In this document: in pieces, positions 36,375 through 49,304 of the stretch | Layout of the letters: every line of letters begins with the position of its first letter | How positions within the stretch are numbered: the stretch's first letter is position 1 | DNA from: Boletus sp. NGJ | Lineage: Eukaryota; Basidiomycota; Agaricomycetes; Boletales; Boletaceae | Length of the DNA stretch: 64,000 nucleotides | Reading direction: 5' to 3' | Assembly: GCA_019096195.1 (NCBI GenBank) | Contig: JAGTXK010000243.1 | Location: 310,001 to 374,000, forward strand | Notes under the pieces: model-generated | What the model saw: the letters and a program-made list of their open reading frames with translations, nothing else | The model's database searches: none | What the model was told of the DNA's origin: nothing | Position numbers and translations under genes: made by a program

Positions 36375-37866
36375 ATGAATACCCCGATTGTCACGTCTCT
36401 CGTGGTGGATCCCAGCCCCACACGGCCAAAACCCACGCCTCCTTGGGAAGCACCGTTCTTAGAGCTTCTAGGTGTGCTCAAGATCATTGACAATTCCCTA
36501 CCCACTCCCAGAGCCAACGGTCAACGCTTTTGCTTTCAACCATCCCATGATCTCTCCGAAATTTCAAAAGTCTTCCTTTCAGTGTCTAGCTCTTTCGCCC
36601 GGTACGATATCGACCTGAAGACTATTCGTATATTGGGTTCGGACGCCGTTCCACCCTCTGTAAATAAACTCCAGGAATATGCAAACCACGTCTTGCGAAG
36701 GATCCGGGTGAGTGATCTTATCTATACTTCAATCAGGTGATTCGCTCAATCATCACCACTAGCTCTTCAGGGACCGTTTACTCGAACGTGCCGTCATAAA
36801 TGACTCCACTTGTTTCCGTCATGTTGACTTACTCACCTGCCCACTCTGTCGCGACCCTTTGGTTAATTGTTTCGATTGCGACTCTAAAGTCGCATGCGCC
36901 AAACCAATATGTCCTGGCTCTCTCGTCATCGATTGCGAATTCTGCTACGAGGACAGGCGCATGGCGTGTCACGCTTGCCTAGCGAAAAATGACACGGTCC
37001 CTCCCCTCATCTGTTGCCCAATATGCCAAGGCTGGTCCTGTAGGGAAGACATAGATTGGTGTGCCGGGCTAATCGTCCAACCCACTTTAGGCACCGAGGA
37101 ATTGGCCGAGCTGTCCCGCGAGTGCGAGTGGGACAGCGAGACCATCGTCCGGTCGCATCTGCCCAAGCCCGCCCCATGCAGATTTTGTACCGATTGGGAA
37201 TTAGCACCAGGTTGGGTCAAGTGCAGCAATAGCGTGAATGACTTGAAGCCTGATCGTTGTCCATCCCAAACACCGTTTATGACACAGATTCACCTCCGTG
37301 CTGCCTACTGTTCGGAGTGCGTCGATCAGAGTCCAGGTCGCCGTTGTGCCTGCGAGGTCGTTTGGATCTGCGACATGTGTTCTGTGGTCGGGAATAAGAC
37401 CATCGTCTACCCCCATCTGATTACCTGTCCTCGATGCGGAAAAGCCTATTGCAATGGCCCTGAACCGTCGTGCGGAGATTACATCGAATTTTGCAAGGGC
37501 TGCAAGGGCGTCATACTCTGCGAGGACTGTCAAGAGGAGGAAGCGCTCCCTGGAGGTGTTCAAACAGAAAATGAGCCTCCGAAACAGGTCGTCCTCACCG
37601 TCCGATGCAAATACTGCGAATGCTGGGGTTGCGGCGAATGCCAAGCTTCCGAGCGCACAGCGACATGCTCTTTCTGTCTCGGATGGTTTTGCCACAGCTG
37701 CATTAACAACCCGTTCGGCTGCGACCTGATCCAACGGTGTCCTATCTGCAACGAGTTTGTCTGCATTGACTGCAGGGTCGACCACAAAAGTTGTCGTGGC
37801 GCTAGGATGGTCGGTGTTGGGTTATCTCCAAACGTAACTGGATCACTGACGTTTTTCCACAGCTGA
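36375..37866 (+). CDS. Cysteine-rich CxxC protein, multiple zinc-ribbon-like knuckles
   Basis: Exons 36375-36707 and 36763-37866 (55-bp intron, GTGAGT...CACTAG) encode 478 residues. The first 110 residues are cysteine-poor. The rest is packed with CxxC pairs: LTCPLCRDPLVNCFDC, CEFCYEDRRMACHACL, CCPICQGWSC, CRFCTDW, AAYCSECVD, WICDMCS, CPRCGKAYC, CKGCKG, CKYCECWGCGEC, CSFCLGWFCHSC and CPICNEFVCIDC. The spacing suggests a string of small treble-clef or RING/B-box-like zinc knuckles, but no single known domain can be fixed. No transmembrane segment or signal peptide is visible. Candidate roles are ubiquitin-related or nucleic-acid binding, not decidable by eye. Confidence 0.8.
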
Positions 37867-39349
37867 ATAATAAGCCGCCGCCGTACTCACACGTCTGTTG
37901 AAGGGCCGATTTTTGGTTGTCTGCGATCCGCGATCCGTGGTGTCTGATCACGGCAACACGAACGCGAGCAAGGTATTGGGCCGTCGTGACGCGCCCATGG
38001 GAGGACGAAGAACGTGCATTACGCTAGCCTTCTATATCTTGTTTTGAGACGAATGGAAAATGTATTGTCTTGGCGGAGCAATGCAGAACTTGAACATAAG
38101 AGCGCCCGATCGAAGCACACAACGTAGTGAAGAGTGTGGAAGGCTATCCTGCGTCGACGCGGAACGAATTGCTCCAAAGGATGATAGTTGCTCGTAGCTG
38201 AGCCTATCAAACTCGCACCCGAGTTCGAGTTTCGTTTCGTCTTACACTATGTCAGGGCAACCGCTGATATGGTTAACCGCGTTGTGAGAGGCCTGGAGGT
38301 TGGAGCTGTTCATCTTCAACTCAATCGAGGAATGGTTGAGATACTCCCTCCGCGCCGAATGTGAGATATAGACGGTGGCTGAATTGATATAAGTTCACTC
38401 GAATCACCCTGCAATTCACCCAAGGATCCAGGGGTGGCGGTCACCGGCCACTCACTGCCAGTGAAGAGATTCATAATGTCAATATGGTGACTCGGGCCGT
38501 AGGGCCTTCAGACAGTGTTTCAACTCCGTGCTCGCCCGACGGTGCTCAACGTCACTGCCATTGGGAGACAAGAAACCTGATTAGTGTAGGTACTTGATGC
38601 ATGGTACTCGTAGCGTCTCTTCAAGTTCACGCATCTGACGGTTTGAAGCTATACTTAGTTAGGCTTATCAGAAGCTGCTTACCAAACAAGGCCCATATGG
38701 CATGGCCTCGGTCGCCACTGTAACAGGGAACTTCGTCATACAGTTCATGTTCTAAGCATAGCGACCGGGAGGTTGCCCACCAACTACGTGACAGTCATGG
38801 GCTACTCTCTATGTTCTCCTGGGTACTGAATTACACCAGCAAAGTATAGAATAACAACATTGAAACAAGCGTGGTTTTACCAAGGAAATTAAGCACGGAT
38901 TTAATCAGTGCGTTCAGTAATACAATACTAGAGGAAGAAAACGTAACAGTAAAACAAACCCACACGAAGACCAGCGTGAAGAAACACAATGAAAAACATG
39001 CCACATATATGGCATACATAGGTTGAAAGTTTAACCAGGAGTCACGGATTCCCAAAAGGTGTCCACCCCTAGTCTGATATCAATCATGGTATCAAGATTG
39101 ATCTCACTACTTCTCGAAGAACCACTGGACCCACTGGACCCTTGTGCCGTTGCATGAGTTCCCATGAGGCTGACAGGAAGCATGTTCACTCGCTCTCATC
39201 GAGTTGTCTCCCTAAGATTAAAGAAAAGGCGAGATGCAAGGATGCTGTGCATGACCATTTGAGGGCTACGAGATACGGGATGTCAGCAAGGCAGAATTTG
39301 CTGTTTCTTGAGGAAAGACCAACGAATTGAGGATATCACTGTATTGAAC
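37867..39349. other. Intergenic, no supported gene
   Basis: A 74-codon hydrophobic minus-strand frame at 38831-39055 has no family resemblance. No RNA gene was recognised. Confidence 0.4.
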
Positions 39350-40600
39350 CTACACTTTTGGATTTAAAGTAGTTTGATAAGCTGGATGCGATGAATTCAC
39401 AGGTGAGGCCAGTGTAGCAATGGCATTGATCACAGAAAAAACTTTCAAATCATAAAAACTATGTGCGGGGAGGCGCTGGTATAAATAACACTTACCCATG
39501 ATAACTGCCACACACATAACTCCGTCACGATATAGTGTCGTGATTAACCAACTGGGAGGATTCTGCCGTTTCATCCTACCCAGTTCAAGCCCAGCATACC
39601 TAAAGGGGTGGAGCAGCTTGAAAAACTTGCATCAGGTTGGAAGCATTGAACACTTACCCATCTCAAAGAGTATCAGACAGATGCATTGAATTGCTGTAGC
39701 TACTGTGCTTTCTACCCCAACACAATTGAGGGCCATGTAAACCGCTGTGAAGTAGACTAAGCCAGGATAAATAAATAAATGTGCCGAGGCGAGACTCACC
39801 ATTGGTAGGTTGCAAAGCAATGATCTCTGAAGGAATAATGGAGAGAAGCATACACACCTTGGAGCAGTGTCGACCAAAGTCGAATAAACGCACATACAGC
39901 ACGTACTACTCCAAATGTACACATTCCAATAAGAATGTTCCTGTAACACTTCCAGAAGGCATACGTCCGCACAATGAGCATCCCTATTGCTCAAGTGTTT
40001 GATCATATTGTCTATTATGCCGGGATATCATCTTCTCACCTTCCGCAAGGACGATGCACAGGTAGTACACCCCTGGAAGATTATGTCAAAAAGTATGTGT
40101 CCAGATGAGCAGATGGCTGACAGTTTGTCGCTATTCCAAGGGGACCGCACTTGAACACCAGGTAAACCTAGTAATTAAGCGATACGAACAGTAGCCTTAC
40201 ATAACTCGTTCCAGAGGGTTGGACACGGGTCGCTAAAAGGTCGGATCCATCAACCACATCGAAAAAGAAACACATTGCCAACATACCGGGAATCGCAATC
40301 GCAATCGCAAGGAAAGGCAGATAACGCGAACTTGCAAAGTGAATTCTTGCTGCCGTCCACTTCGTGCCATACAACCATTCGAGCTTGGCGGAAATTTGAG
40401 TCTTCCACGAAACCCGGCTGAGCATCATTGTTGACTCACCTCTTGTCCGAATGTGAGGCGGTAGTCGAAAGTCTGCACCGCGATCCGTCAGAGAATATTT
40501 AGAGGCGTGGCTACGTTTGTCCTACCAGCAGCGCGGCGGCGGCGGCGACTACGACATCAATCCACAACCTTTTTCAGCTAACGTCTGGATGGGTTTTTGA
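39350..40600 (-). CDS. Multi-pass membrane protein, DUF6533 family
   Basis: The minus-strand pieces match the seven-helix DUF6533 proteins of basidiomycetes. The N-terminal signature TFDYRLTFGQE comes first, then RYLPFLAIAIAIPGM (helix), YLVFKCGPLGIATNC, GMLIVRTYAFWKCYRNIL, AVYMALNCVGVESTVATAI and, near the C-terminus, SWLITTLYRDGVMCVAVIM, ending at a TAA/TAG at about 39350. Many short exons are needed. One putative intron right after the DUF6533 signature would be only about 22 bp, which is not credible, so the 5' model is uncertain and the gene could be damaged. The family's function is unknown. Confidence 0.55.
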
Positions 40601-41388
40601 GGGGTCTCTTACCGATACCACACTATAGAAATAAGAGATGAGGTTTGAAGTGCTGAGTGCGGAGATGAACTCACCTCTGATGCCTGCAAATACAATTCCA
40701 CTGCAGCGACAGACATAATACTCCAGCACACTACATGAGAGTGGGAGGGAACGAGGCCTTGGGAACGCGCCGTGCTTGATACCAGTGCACGGAAGTGATG
40801 ATGACTCTTCTACCAATGTTCCTGTGTACCACACATTATCATTAGCAAGGCGTTTATCAAGTTGCATAGTAACCAAGTTGCTACTACCAAGTATGGCGGC
40901 GCCCGAAGGAAGTTTCCGTAGTAGCGACTCAGACATTACAATTCGTACACGTGCAGCAAAGTTGACTAAGTTAGTGGCCAGCCCGTACTTCAAGCCTCAA
41001 GTTGCCTCGGTGGCGCCTAGAGGGTTTACATAGGAGAATCGACTGCTTGGCAATTCTGGTCCTGGCCGTTGAGCGCTGTGATTTATAGGTTCCTGGCGAC
41101 GCTGATTAGCTGTGATGGCGGCAATGATGCATGTGATGGTCAGAAACTCGTGCCAGGAGGAATCAGTGAACAGCTCAATTGATGTGATGCCAGCCACAAG
41201 CAACAAGTCCCAAACTGCAACGTGATGAAACGCGGTCACACCCCGAAATCTAATTAAACAAAATCTAGGCATACTGTACGTGGGAGGCAACAGCTGGTAC
41301 GATGCATGTTCAAGATTGGAATTGGAATAGTGGGTCCTTTTTTTCTCGAGGAACGTAAATACGGATACCGATCGTCGTCCTTGTCCAA
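40601..41388. other. Between DUF6533 gene and MFSD5-like gene
   Basis: May contain the first exon of the DUF6533 gene. The frames seen (for example minus strand 40997-41290) carry a hydrophobic stretch (VAVWDLLLVAGITSIELF) that could belong to another small membrane protein of the same family but are too broken to call. Confidence 0.3.
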
Positions 41389-43130
41389 CTATACATCCCG
41401 GGCGTTTGCCTCCGGACTCGTCATGTCATCCGCTTTCGAGACGACGACAAGGGCGGTCATGAGTGCCGAAAATGCCAACATCAACGAACTTGCAGAAAGG
41501 ACTGCATTCCGAGCGGACGAGACACCCGTCATGAGAGATACCACGACGAAGACGTTGAGCGGGACGCGGAACAGTGCCGACAGCTGTAAAGGAGAGTGGA
41601 ACAACATGAGTAAAGGAGCGAGACGTGAATGAAAAGCGCGTGCAAATGGCGAAGACAAAAACGACAAGACTGACTGTAGCGCGGTGTTCGTTCGGGATCA
41701 AGGTCCCTCTCAACATTCCCTGTACGGGGTAGTACATGCCGACACAGGCTTCAAAGGCGCAGAATGACCAAAAACGCACGCGCTCGCTCTCCGAGCGTGT
41801 GCTGAGTGCGAGCGCAAACGCACTCACAGCACAGACGAGGCTGCTTAGTTTGGCGTGAAGGGTCAAGGAGGATTCGTTGTGCGACCCGAGCGAGGGTGGA
41901 GGAGTATATGACGTGATGGCAGTGTACAGGAGCGAGCCAAGCATCATGGACATCATGAACGAAGAGAATATGTACCCAAGGGGAAGAGCCACCATAGGGA
42001 AGGAAGGAGAGGCCTCTTGCAACGACGGCACCCAGACGAACACGAAGAGGTACATCGAGCCTTCAAAGCACGTCTGGGTCAAGCCGATTACCATCAAGAT
42101 AGGATCTGCAAGTGTGCATCGAGCCCACCACCGTCAGTGTCTTCCGATGTCATAACACGTGACCACTAAAGATGACATTCACCATTGCGCACGATCTTCC
42201 ATGCTTGGCCCAGCCGCCTCAACTGGAGCGGGTCAACGTTCGCGATTGTCGTACCACCTCCGCCTCCATAGTTCTCTATCCACCTGGCTTTGATCACGAA
42301 ATATGCAAAGACGAGCAGCCCTCCACTTGCAATGAATGGCGATGCAAACGATTTCGTGATTGATACCAGTTGGTTGCTTATTATCCCGGCGCCTGTAGCG
42401 ACGAACCCGTTAACGAGTGTCGCACGACCAAATATGGGCGAGAGGTCGGACGATGGAATCGTCAGAGAGTTGGCGGAGGAGACCAGCCATGACTCGAAGG
42501 CAGAATAGAGGATGGACGTAGATATCCCAGCCGTGAGACGTCCAAGGAACAAAATGGGAAGGTAGGGCACGTTGATGCAGAGGCATGCAAAGGCGTAGGT
42601 GATGCAGAATACGAGACACAACTTTTTGCGGCCACTGGCGAAGTATTTAGTCCTTGGACTTCATCGAACAAGAAGCGTGCGCACTGTTGGTCCGCCCAGA
42701 CGCCGACTAATGGGGCAGTCAGACCCGCAGACATGAAACCGGTGACGAACAAGACAGCAACCATCCTCTCCGGCATCCCGTACTGCTCACGGTATAGGGA
42801 GTAAACGTATGGGCCTTGGAGCCAATCGGCACCTGCTCGCCGGCGCCATTAAGATAAGCAAGAAATGAAAAGAGATCAGCATGCTGCAGTTCAGACCTTG
42901 AGATCTAACGCACCCATAACAATAGCATAAACAAGAAGATATTGCCGTGTCAACTTGGCGAGTGCGTTCACGGGAACAGTACTCCCGCCGTTCTCAAGAC
43001 GATCTGCATGGTAGTCCTTTGCTGTGGCCGCTGTTGCTCGTTTCCGAGAGGATGCGTGACGTTCGAGGAGAAGGAAAACCAAACAAGAGGAGACGAGAAG
43101 AATCAACTGCAGCTCATAGAAGGCGACCAT
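41389..43130 (-). CDS. MFS transporter, MFSD5-like (molybdate-anion transporter family)
   Basis: The protein starts MVAFYELQLILLVSSCLVFLLLE (helix 1) and reads through the junction to ADWLQGPYVYSLYREQYG. It continues with FVTGFMSAGLTAPLVGVWAD, GRLTAGISTSILYSAFESWL, TQTCFEGSMYLFVFVWVP, YIFSSFMMSMMLGSLLY, ACVGMYYPVQGMLRGTLIP and, in the last exon, LFRVPLNVFVVVSLM. These blocks align in order with human MFSD5 (ADWLQAPYLY, SAFEAWY, FESVIFIFVFLW, SSFMAASLLGSSLY, CGLYFPSM, NWFRVPL). About 480 residues and twelve helices are expected. MFSD5 relatives mediate molybdate uptake in algae and animals, so a molybdate or anion substrate is inferred. At least five exons with short introns. Start ATG at 43128-43130. 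Confidence 0.88.
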
Positions 43131-44781
43131 CTCCGTCTGCTAGACGAATCCACCGCCTGCTGTACTAACCACTCCTCACTGCACCCTATCACTGCTCAAC
43201 GTGTCCCAGGGAAGAAGAAAGTACGAGTCGCGCTCACCCTTTTCGGTTGTATTTCGCAGGTTGTTTGTTTACCGTTCGGCGTTTCAATGTTCAACGTTAA
43301 CGTTCAAGTTGGAAGAAGAGAAAAATTGGGCGTGGATGTGCTGCGCTCACGAAAACGCCCTCAACTCAAAGGAATTCTACTTGATCCGAGCTCAAACAGT
43401 CCTTCCCACCACTTGAACTTGGCTTGTTGCTTGGCTTTGCCGAGAAGCCAGCGCGCACGACGACGAGGGCGATAGTGACAACAGAGATGGAGTAACCTGT
43501 GCACGGCTACTGCCAGCCGACGCACGTAGGGTGGTTCCAAAACGACCCTTTCATGTTCTTGAACTTACAGTATCTCGCCAATGTGAATTTGATAGGCTCC
43601 TCCCGGGTTTCACCAGAATATGGTTCTATTACCATCACCTCTCGCACAGACGGTTTGCTCGTCGTTGTTGGTACCTCCTCCCTTGTGCCCTTCCGCCATA
43701 TGGTTTCGATAATCACAACAACGTTCAAAGCGCCAACTGGATTGACGATTAGTGGATTCCGCGATGAGGAGCCAAAGAGTGGCCCCTGTGGTGTCATCTC
43801 TCATGCTATGGCAGGCGACTGCAAGTCTATGTTTCACCGGCCTTTGCACACGGCGCTGTCTCCCTCTCATACACCACGCCACTGCATCCCTTCCACGCTC
43901 TACCCCCGACTGGAATACGTGCAGAGTAATAATAACTCGCTATCTTTGCTGCGGAAACTAATATTGATGAGTCCCGTTCCAGCTGCGTATTAACATCAGG
44001 CAAAAGATGCAGAGACTAATGAGATGGGGCCACTCTGTCTCCGTCATGCATTCTCACCGACAGGTACCAAGGAGCTATACTGTAGATTGCTAGTGCCAAA
44101 GCACGATTCATTTTGAAGATTTCACCAACCACCCTTTTCTAAGCTCTGCCGTGCCCAAAGATACCCCCAAGATACCCCGAGGTGGATAGGTTAGACTCGT
44201 CGTATTACACTCATTACACTCGTTGAACGAACGACAACGAGACCCATATCCATTTTACTAGAAATTTATCAATGGGGAGAGAGAGAGAGACGTACACATC
44301 TGTACGCATAGCATGTGCGTAATATTCGCCACAGTACCGCCAAATGCGCACGAAACATGAGATGAATTGCAACTCAGTTACAGGGTCTCGAAGTGGGTTT
44401 ATCTAATAGCTACAGACGGTGACCATCTTATCCCATAGTACGACTAAAAAAACAAATCTAAATGAAGCCTACACGATATCAAAGACGATAGATGGATACA
44501 GCAATGACGACAGCTTGAAAGTCCACAGTGATAGTGAGAAAGATGTCCCAGATAGTCCACAGCGAGGATACAAACGAAAGCAGTTGATCAAGAGGGAAAT
44601 GGAAATAGTGGATGACCGTCCATGAAGTCCGAGAAGGAATCCGGCGCGACGCGCCGCAATAGATGAAAATAGAATATAATCATCAGCCAAAGGCCGTGAC
44701 ACACTTAGGTTCCAATTATTGGAACCTGAAGCTGATCATGATGCATGATGCAGTAGAAAGGGACAAGCACTTGTTCACGCC
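43131..44781. other. Intergenic, no supported gene
   Basis: Overlapping open frames on both strands at 43.5-44.0 kb (up to 164 codons) show no family resemblance. A short GA-repeat lies at 44276-44290. Confidence 0.4.
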
Positions 44782-45329
44782 TTACACGAAGCGCACCTCC
44801 CACCGGTCCTGGTCATTCATGGACCTCGACAATCCCGCAAAGAAGACATTTGGTCCGAGGAAATCAATCCTCTTCACACCCTGCGCAAATTCGCGCGGGT
44901 CAGCAAGCGTCCGAACTCTGAAATACTCAGAGGCAGTGGCAGCAAAGATACTGACCATGGCCATCTCTGTGTGAGACACGCTGCGATCAAGGACCTCGCG
45001 GATGCGTACAAGCACATCACGTACGGTCACGCCGTGCGAGTTCCGAACTTCGATCGTGGGCCTCATTGGGAGCGAGGGAACGCTGAGTACGAGGTGTGTA
45101 CAGACTGGATGCACAGCTGGGGCATAGAGTAGGTTGGGCGGGCAACCGGGTTGAAGTTGGATGTTTTCAACGTCTCTAGTCACATTATAATACAGTGGGG
45201 GAACACCCGTCCATGCTAGGAGAGGGTTGAGGGAGAGGATACGGGAGGAGCCCTCAAAGGAAGAATGGTCTGGGGGTGGTGTAAGTAAAGTCACAACTCA
45301 CAAGGTATGGGGAAGGAACGATCATACAT
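44782..45329 (-). CDS. DUF6699-domain protein
   Basis: Two exons: 45302-45329 (start MYDRSFPIP) and 44782-45269, with a 32-bp GTGAGT...CCCAG intron, giving 171 residues. The domain shows the DUF6699 hallmarks: SLNPLLAWTGVPPLYYNVTRD near the start, APAVHPVCTHLVLSVPSLP in the middle, and IEVRNSHGVTVRDVLVRI (the conserved GVTVxDVL block) followed by a helix. This family is widespread and multi-copy in Agaricomycetes, with unknown function. The intron is very short, and an upstream proline-rich frame (45.3-45.7 kb) might supply an alternative first exon. Confidence 0.75.
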
Positions 45330-47112
45330 GGGGAGCTCGATGACGACGATGGATGGGACGGTGCAGAATTAGGGTGGGGCAAGGACACCGTGCGGGGGTG
45401 CGGGAGCACTCGGCATAGGACCGGGCGAGGTCGTTGGGTAAGACGGTGCCGAGTGGGAGCTCGAGGTCGAGGTCCAAGACTTGTAGTTGGAGTTAGAGGG
45501 ACGATACATCGAAAGAGGCGGCAGGGGAGTGTCACAGTGTGGGGCAGCGAGTGCTGGGTGACTCGATAGCGGACTGAGGCGGGGATCTTATACCCGGCCA
45601 GGCGTGGGCGCTGGGACTTACACATCGGGGCGCATGACTGGAAATATGACCAGAAGGGGCGAAGGGCGGGAAAGCGAACGTCGGGTGACATGGCGAGCAC
45701 ACATCAACCCCCTGTCGGGGTTACCAAATGAGGAAGTGGCGTCGGGTCGCTAACCCGAAAAGGAAAGTGGCGGGAAAACGGCGGTGATGGCGGGACACAG
45801 AAGCGTCGGCGGGAGAGTCTTAGAAGCGGCGCAGCCAGCGCCTGATATCCATCGATGGCTTATCGCTGTCAACGTCGCGCCCACCGCTCGCACGTTGCTC
45901 ACAACAGTGCCTATACATACGCCACGCACCACCCCTCATTCCTTTTCCAGCCTCTTTCTCTCAGCCCTTGAACTTCCTGTGCGAACTGCTCTATTTCATT
46001 GACGGGAACGTCCCTACCGTCGCCCACAACGACCCAATTCTGTCCATACATGTTACGATAATCTATTGGTCGCACTCTCCTTGTTCCGAGACTCGTTCAC
46101 TGCAACGCAGGTCGAATTTTCCGTTTGGCGTGGCGGAGGTTACCTCTCTCACTCACTTGGGTGTGCGATCAACATGGCAAGTAGGACTATCTTATACAGA
46201 ATTAGCACCGAGACCTCCCCGACACGAGTTCGCAGCTCGGTCAGGATGGGGCACGCCACATGAAATGCCATAGTCAGCGACGCTTCATATAGCGCTTGTA
46301 TTCGGTCTTGTAGTTCTGGATGCGGACGACGCCTCTAAATTCGTGGCTCGTCTGGGCGAGTTAGTTTGGTGACCAGCCCGTCACCGACGGCTTGTCGATG
46401 ACGGACTGGTCACCAGGGGGTGTGCGTGCGTTGACTAGTTCGAGTTTTCAACCCAGATCACTATCCGTTTTGCGTGTTCGTGTGGCCTGTCTTTCTGGCG
46501 TTCCCGACTTTTGAATGTGAGTGTGCTGTTGCTTTGCAGCTCCTTTGCACGATCAACATCTTCCTTTGAGGATGTCAAACGGGGACTTTTTTTCAGTCAT
46601 GGACTCCCGCGACCTCACTACTATTTCTGATGGAGACCCGTCCCCTTCATCATAATGATGAGTCTGCCGCTGTGCTGCATGGTGTTATCGATATGAACAA
46701 TGGACGCATCTACAGTACAATCGATCATAACGCATACGGTTGGGACCGCCAAAGGGCTATTTATGAAAGAGACTCACATGTACAAGTGCCGAACATTGCC
46801 CTCAAAATCGCATGCATTATGCGTTACCTCTTATGCATTATGACCATTTGTACTGTATCATTTTCTGACAAGAAGTGATTCTGCAGGCTGCATAACTGAC
46901 AATGTATCGATGGTAGAGAAACTGTCCTGTTCAGTTGCTCACTTTGGGAAGTAATCCCGCTGCGTTGAACGACAGCGCAGTTCGTGCCAATGGACCGACT
47001 AGAACATTACTGTAACGGATGCAAGGCAGCCGCAGCGATAAATAGAAACACACTAGTAATACATGTTAATTTCCTCTAATTGATATCAGAACCAGCGTCC
47101 TCCCTTCACATA
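45330..47112. other. Intergenic, contains one perfect-arm hairpin
   Basis: Apart from the inverted repeat at 46367-46415, nothing is recognised. A short plus-strand frame from 46599 to 46680 has no match. Confidence 0.4.
46367..46415. repeat. Inverted repeat (hairpin)
   Basis: Arms TGGTGACCAG (46367-46376) and CTGGTCACCA (46406-46415) are perfect complements. Inside them CGTCA pairs with TGACG, and CGAC with GTCG. The nearly continuous 20-bp stem with a small loop could be a MITE terminus, a protein-binding palindrome or a terminator-like fold. Confidence 0.7.
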
Positions 47113-49304
47113 TCAGGTTTCTATACGCTTGGCCAACATTTTATCAGCCAGCCAGACCGCTTCCGATCGGGAAAATTTGCACATGTCTTGGAGCTGCCGT
47201 GTCAACTCTTCCGTTGTCAAAGACTTCGGCCGACCTGGCAGGTGCCACTTGAGATCCTTGACCTTTACCACTGTGCGTTTGGTCTTGGACAGATGCTGCA
47301 GAAGCATGCTGCGGATCGCAATCTGCGATAACTGATACTGGGTGTCGTAACAGTTATTCAATCCACGAGTTGCTGTGACGCAAACGTGCGAAGTCCATGA
47401 GAAACCGTAAGCCTTGAACAACGCAGCGTTGTTGTCCCACCAGCCCTCCATCGACTGTTCGTTCTCCATCCCAGTGATGACAAACGCCACAGGAACTTGG
47501 TTCTGGCACAGGATGTGGCGGAACAAACGATAATTGCTTTGCATGGATTGGGTAATCCTGCCTCCTCGGATGCAGAAGATGAGAAGGCAAATGCCACTCG
47601 TGCGCTGGAGTTGTGTTACCAGCAAGTGGGCTTTCTCGATGGCTGTGAAGTGGTCGTTTTCACTGAAAATTGGCCCGTTTAATCCAACTGTATCGAACAG
47701 ACGGATGTGGTTACCGAGTCCCTGGCTGTCGGCGAGAACGACGTCATATGAGACAGGTTCAACCGTCCAGACGATTGATCCAGAAGATATGTCGGCAAGT
47801 TGCTCCCCAGCGATGAGGTTGATGACGGAGCTTTTCCCCACTCCTGTCTCGCCAAAAATAAGGATGTTGGGAGAGTAAGCTCCTACGTGTGTAAGATTAG
47901 CGTGCAACTGTGAAGGGGGACGTATTGACTCACTAGAAGAACCATATTGTGACAGCGTGGACAGGCTTTCTAGGTTGTCCGATATGAATGACAATATCTC
48001 CTGGGCTGATGGCCGAACGTCCGGGGCTCTCGGAGACCAACATTTTTTCAGGAATTTCCAGACGTCATCGGAAATCGCAGCGAACTCCCGGCGCCGCGGG
48101 ATCTCATGTTTCTTTAATCGTTTCCAGGCCGTCGGTACATCTGGCCAAGGCATCTTCTCAGAGAGTATCTGCAGATTAAATCCAAAAATAAGTCGCCTAT
48201 TAAGTCGCTTCGTATATCCTTGCTAAACATACAAACAAAATCATATTACCAAAAGAGTAGATATCGCTGTTGAGCGTAGCCCTAGGCTTGCCGTCTTCGT
48301 TCCACTTCGGGTGCAGTTGCGGATACACAAGCTCTGGAGCAGCCCACATCACGGCACCTGGGTGAACGGTCAAGGTCCGAAGACAAGACATGCCATCATC
48401 CGTAGGGAGCAGAAGTTGCGAGAGCCCGAAATCGGTGATGCGTGCTTTACCTTGGCCATCGATGAGAACATTTCCCTGCATGGTAAATGATTGCATGAGC
48501 TTATAGTGTGACAGCCGGGCGGCTACAACCCACGGGGTGGAAGTCACCGTGAACGACATGCTTAGAATGTACTACTCGAGTGTGTTATCGAGTATGCAAT
48601 TCATTTCATATCTCCCAGCTTACAGTAATTGAGCCCATTTGCTATGTCTTCGATCTGTGGTTTCGTCAGTCAGTGAAATCTGGATGTGAATTGTGAATCG
48701 CTATGCACTGACAAGTTGGACACGACGAGAAGCTACGAGCATCGCTCCCTGGTTCTTGATAAACGTGGAAAGTGTGCCTCCTGGCATCCACATCGAAACC
48801 ATGCAGTCATGCTCAGATCCAAAGCCGACACCAGATGTTTTGCCAAGGAGGGGCACGATGTTGGGGTGGTCTAGTCTTCTCCAGATCCCAAGTTCACGTC
48901 TCAAACCCTGGTGGTGGCGACCAGTCAACATACCGTACTGATGATGCTGAGTGAATGTGAAACAGGTTGACTCACTCGTGTCAACTTGTCTCTTTCAGCA
49001 CCACAGGAGGGGTCCGAGGGGATAATGACCATCTTCACCGCGACCTTGCGACAGATCACGCTCGGTAACGTACGACGAGTCCATGTGTCAATAAATACCT
49101 CACCTCCTCTTTCGTTGTGCGAGGACAACGGTACACGACACCAAAAGATCCGGTCCCGACGGTATTTTTCATATCTAACAGAAGTTCGTCGGTGAGGTCC
49201 GGCAGTTCGTCTGCATTGATATCTCCAGTATCCACCGCACTAGGAATAAAGTAAGAGTCAGAAGAACACAAGCGGGCAATTGGGGCAGCATACCTTGACT
49301 GCAT
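47113..49304 (-). CDS. Protein kinase fused to a P-loop GTPase domain (kinase-GTPase 1)
   Basis: The minus-strand multi-exon gene encodes roughly 590 residues. The first exon is only 11 nt (ATG at 49302-49304). The kinase domain has the Gly loop VGTGSFGVVY, VAVKMV (catalytic Lys), RRELGIWRRLDHPNIVPLLG, VVHGDFHPGNVLI (catalytic Asp and Asn) and ITDFGLSQ (DFG), then WAAPELVYP and DVRPSAQEIL. All catalytic residues are present, so it should be active; the loop style is TKL-like. Directly after it comes a G domain, SPNILIFGETGVGKSSVINLIAG (P-loop lysine kept), LFDTVGLNG (G3), VITGMENE, WWDNN and SHVCVTAT. A C-terminal helical tail (SLTTEELTRQL..CKFSRSEAVWLADKML) resembles that of kinase-GTPase 2. 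A signalling role in which nucleotide state controls kinase output is inferred. Confidence 0.85.

Noticed and set aside
42942-43475. 177-codon plus-strand frame
   Set aside because: Mostly antisense to the first exon of the MFSD5-like gene, no motifs.
43499-43993. 164-codon plus-strand frame with overlapping minus-strand frames
   Set aside because: No recognisable domain on either strand and no splice support. Left as intergenic.
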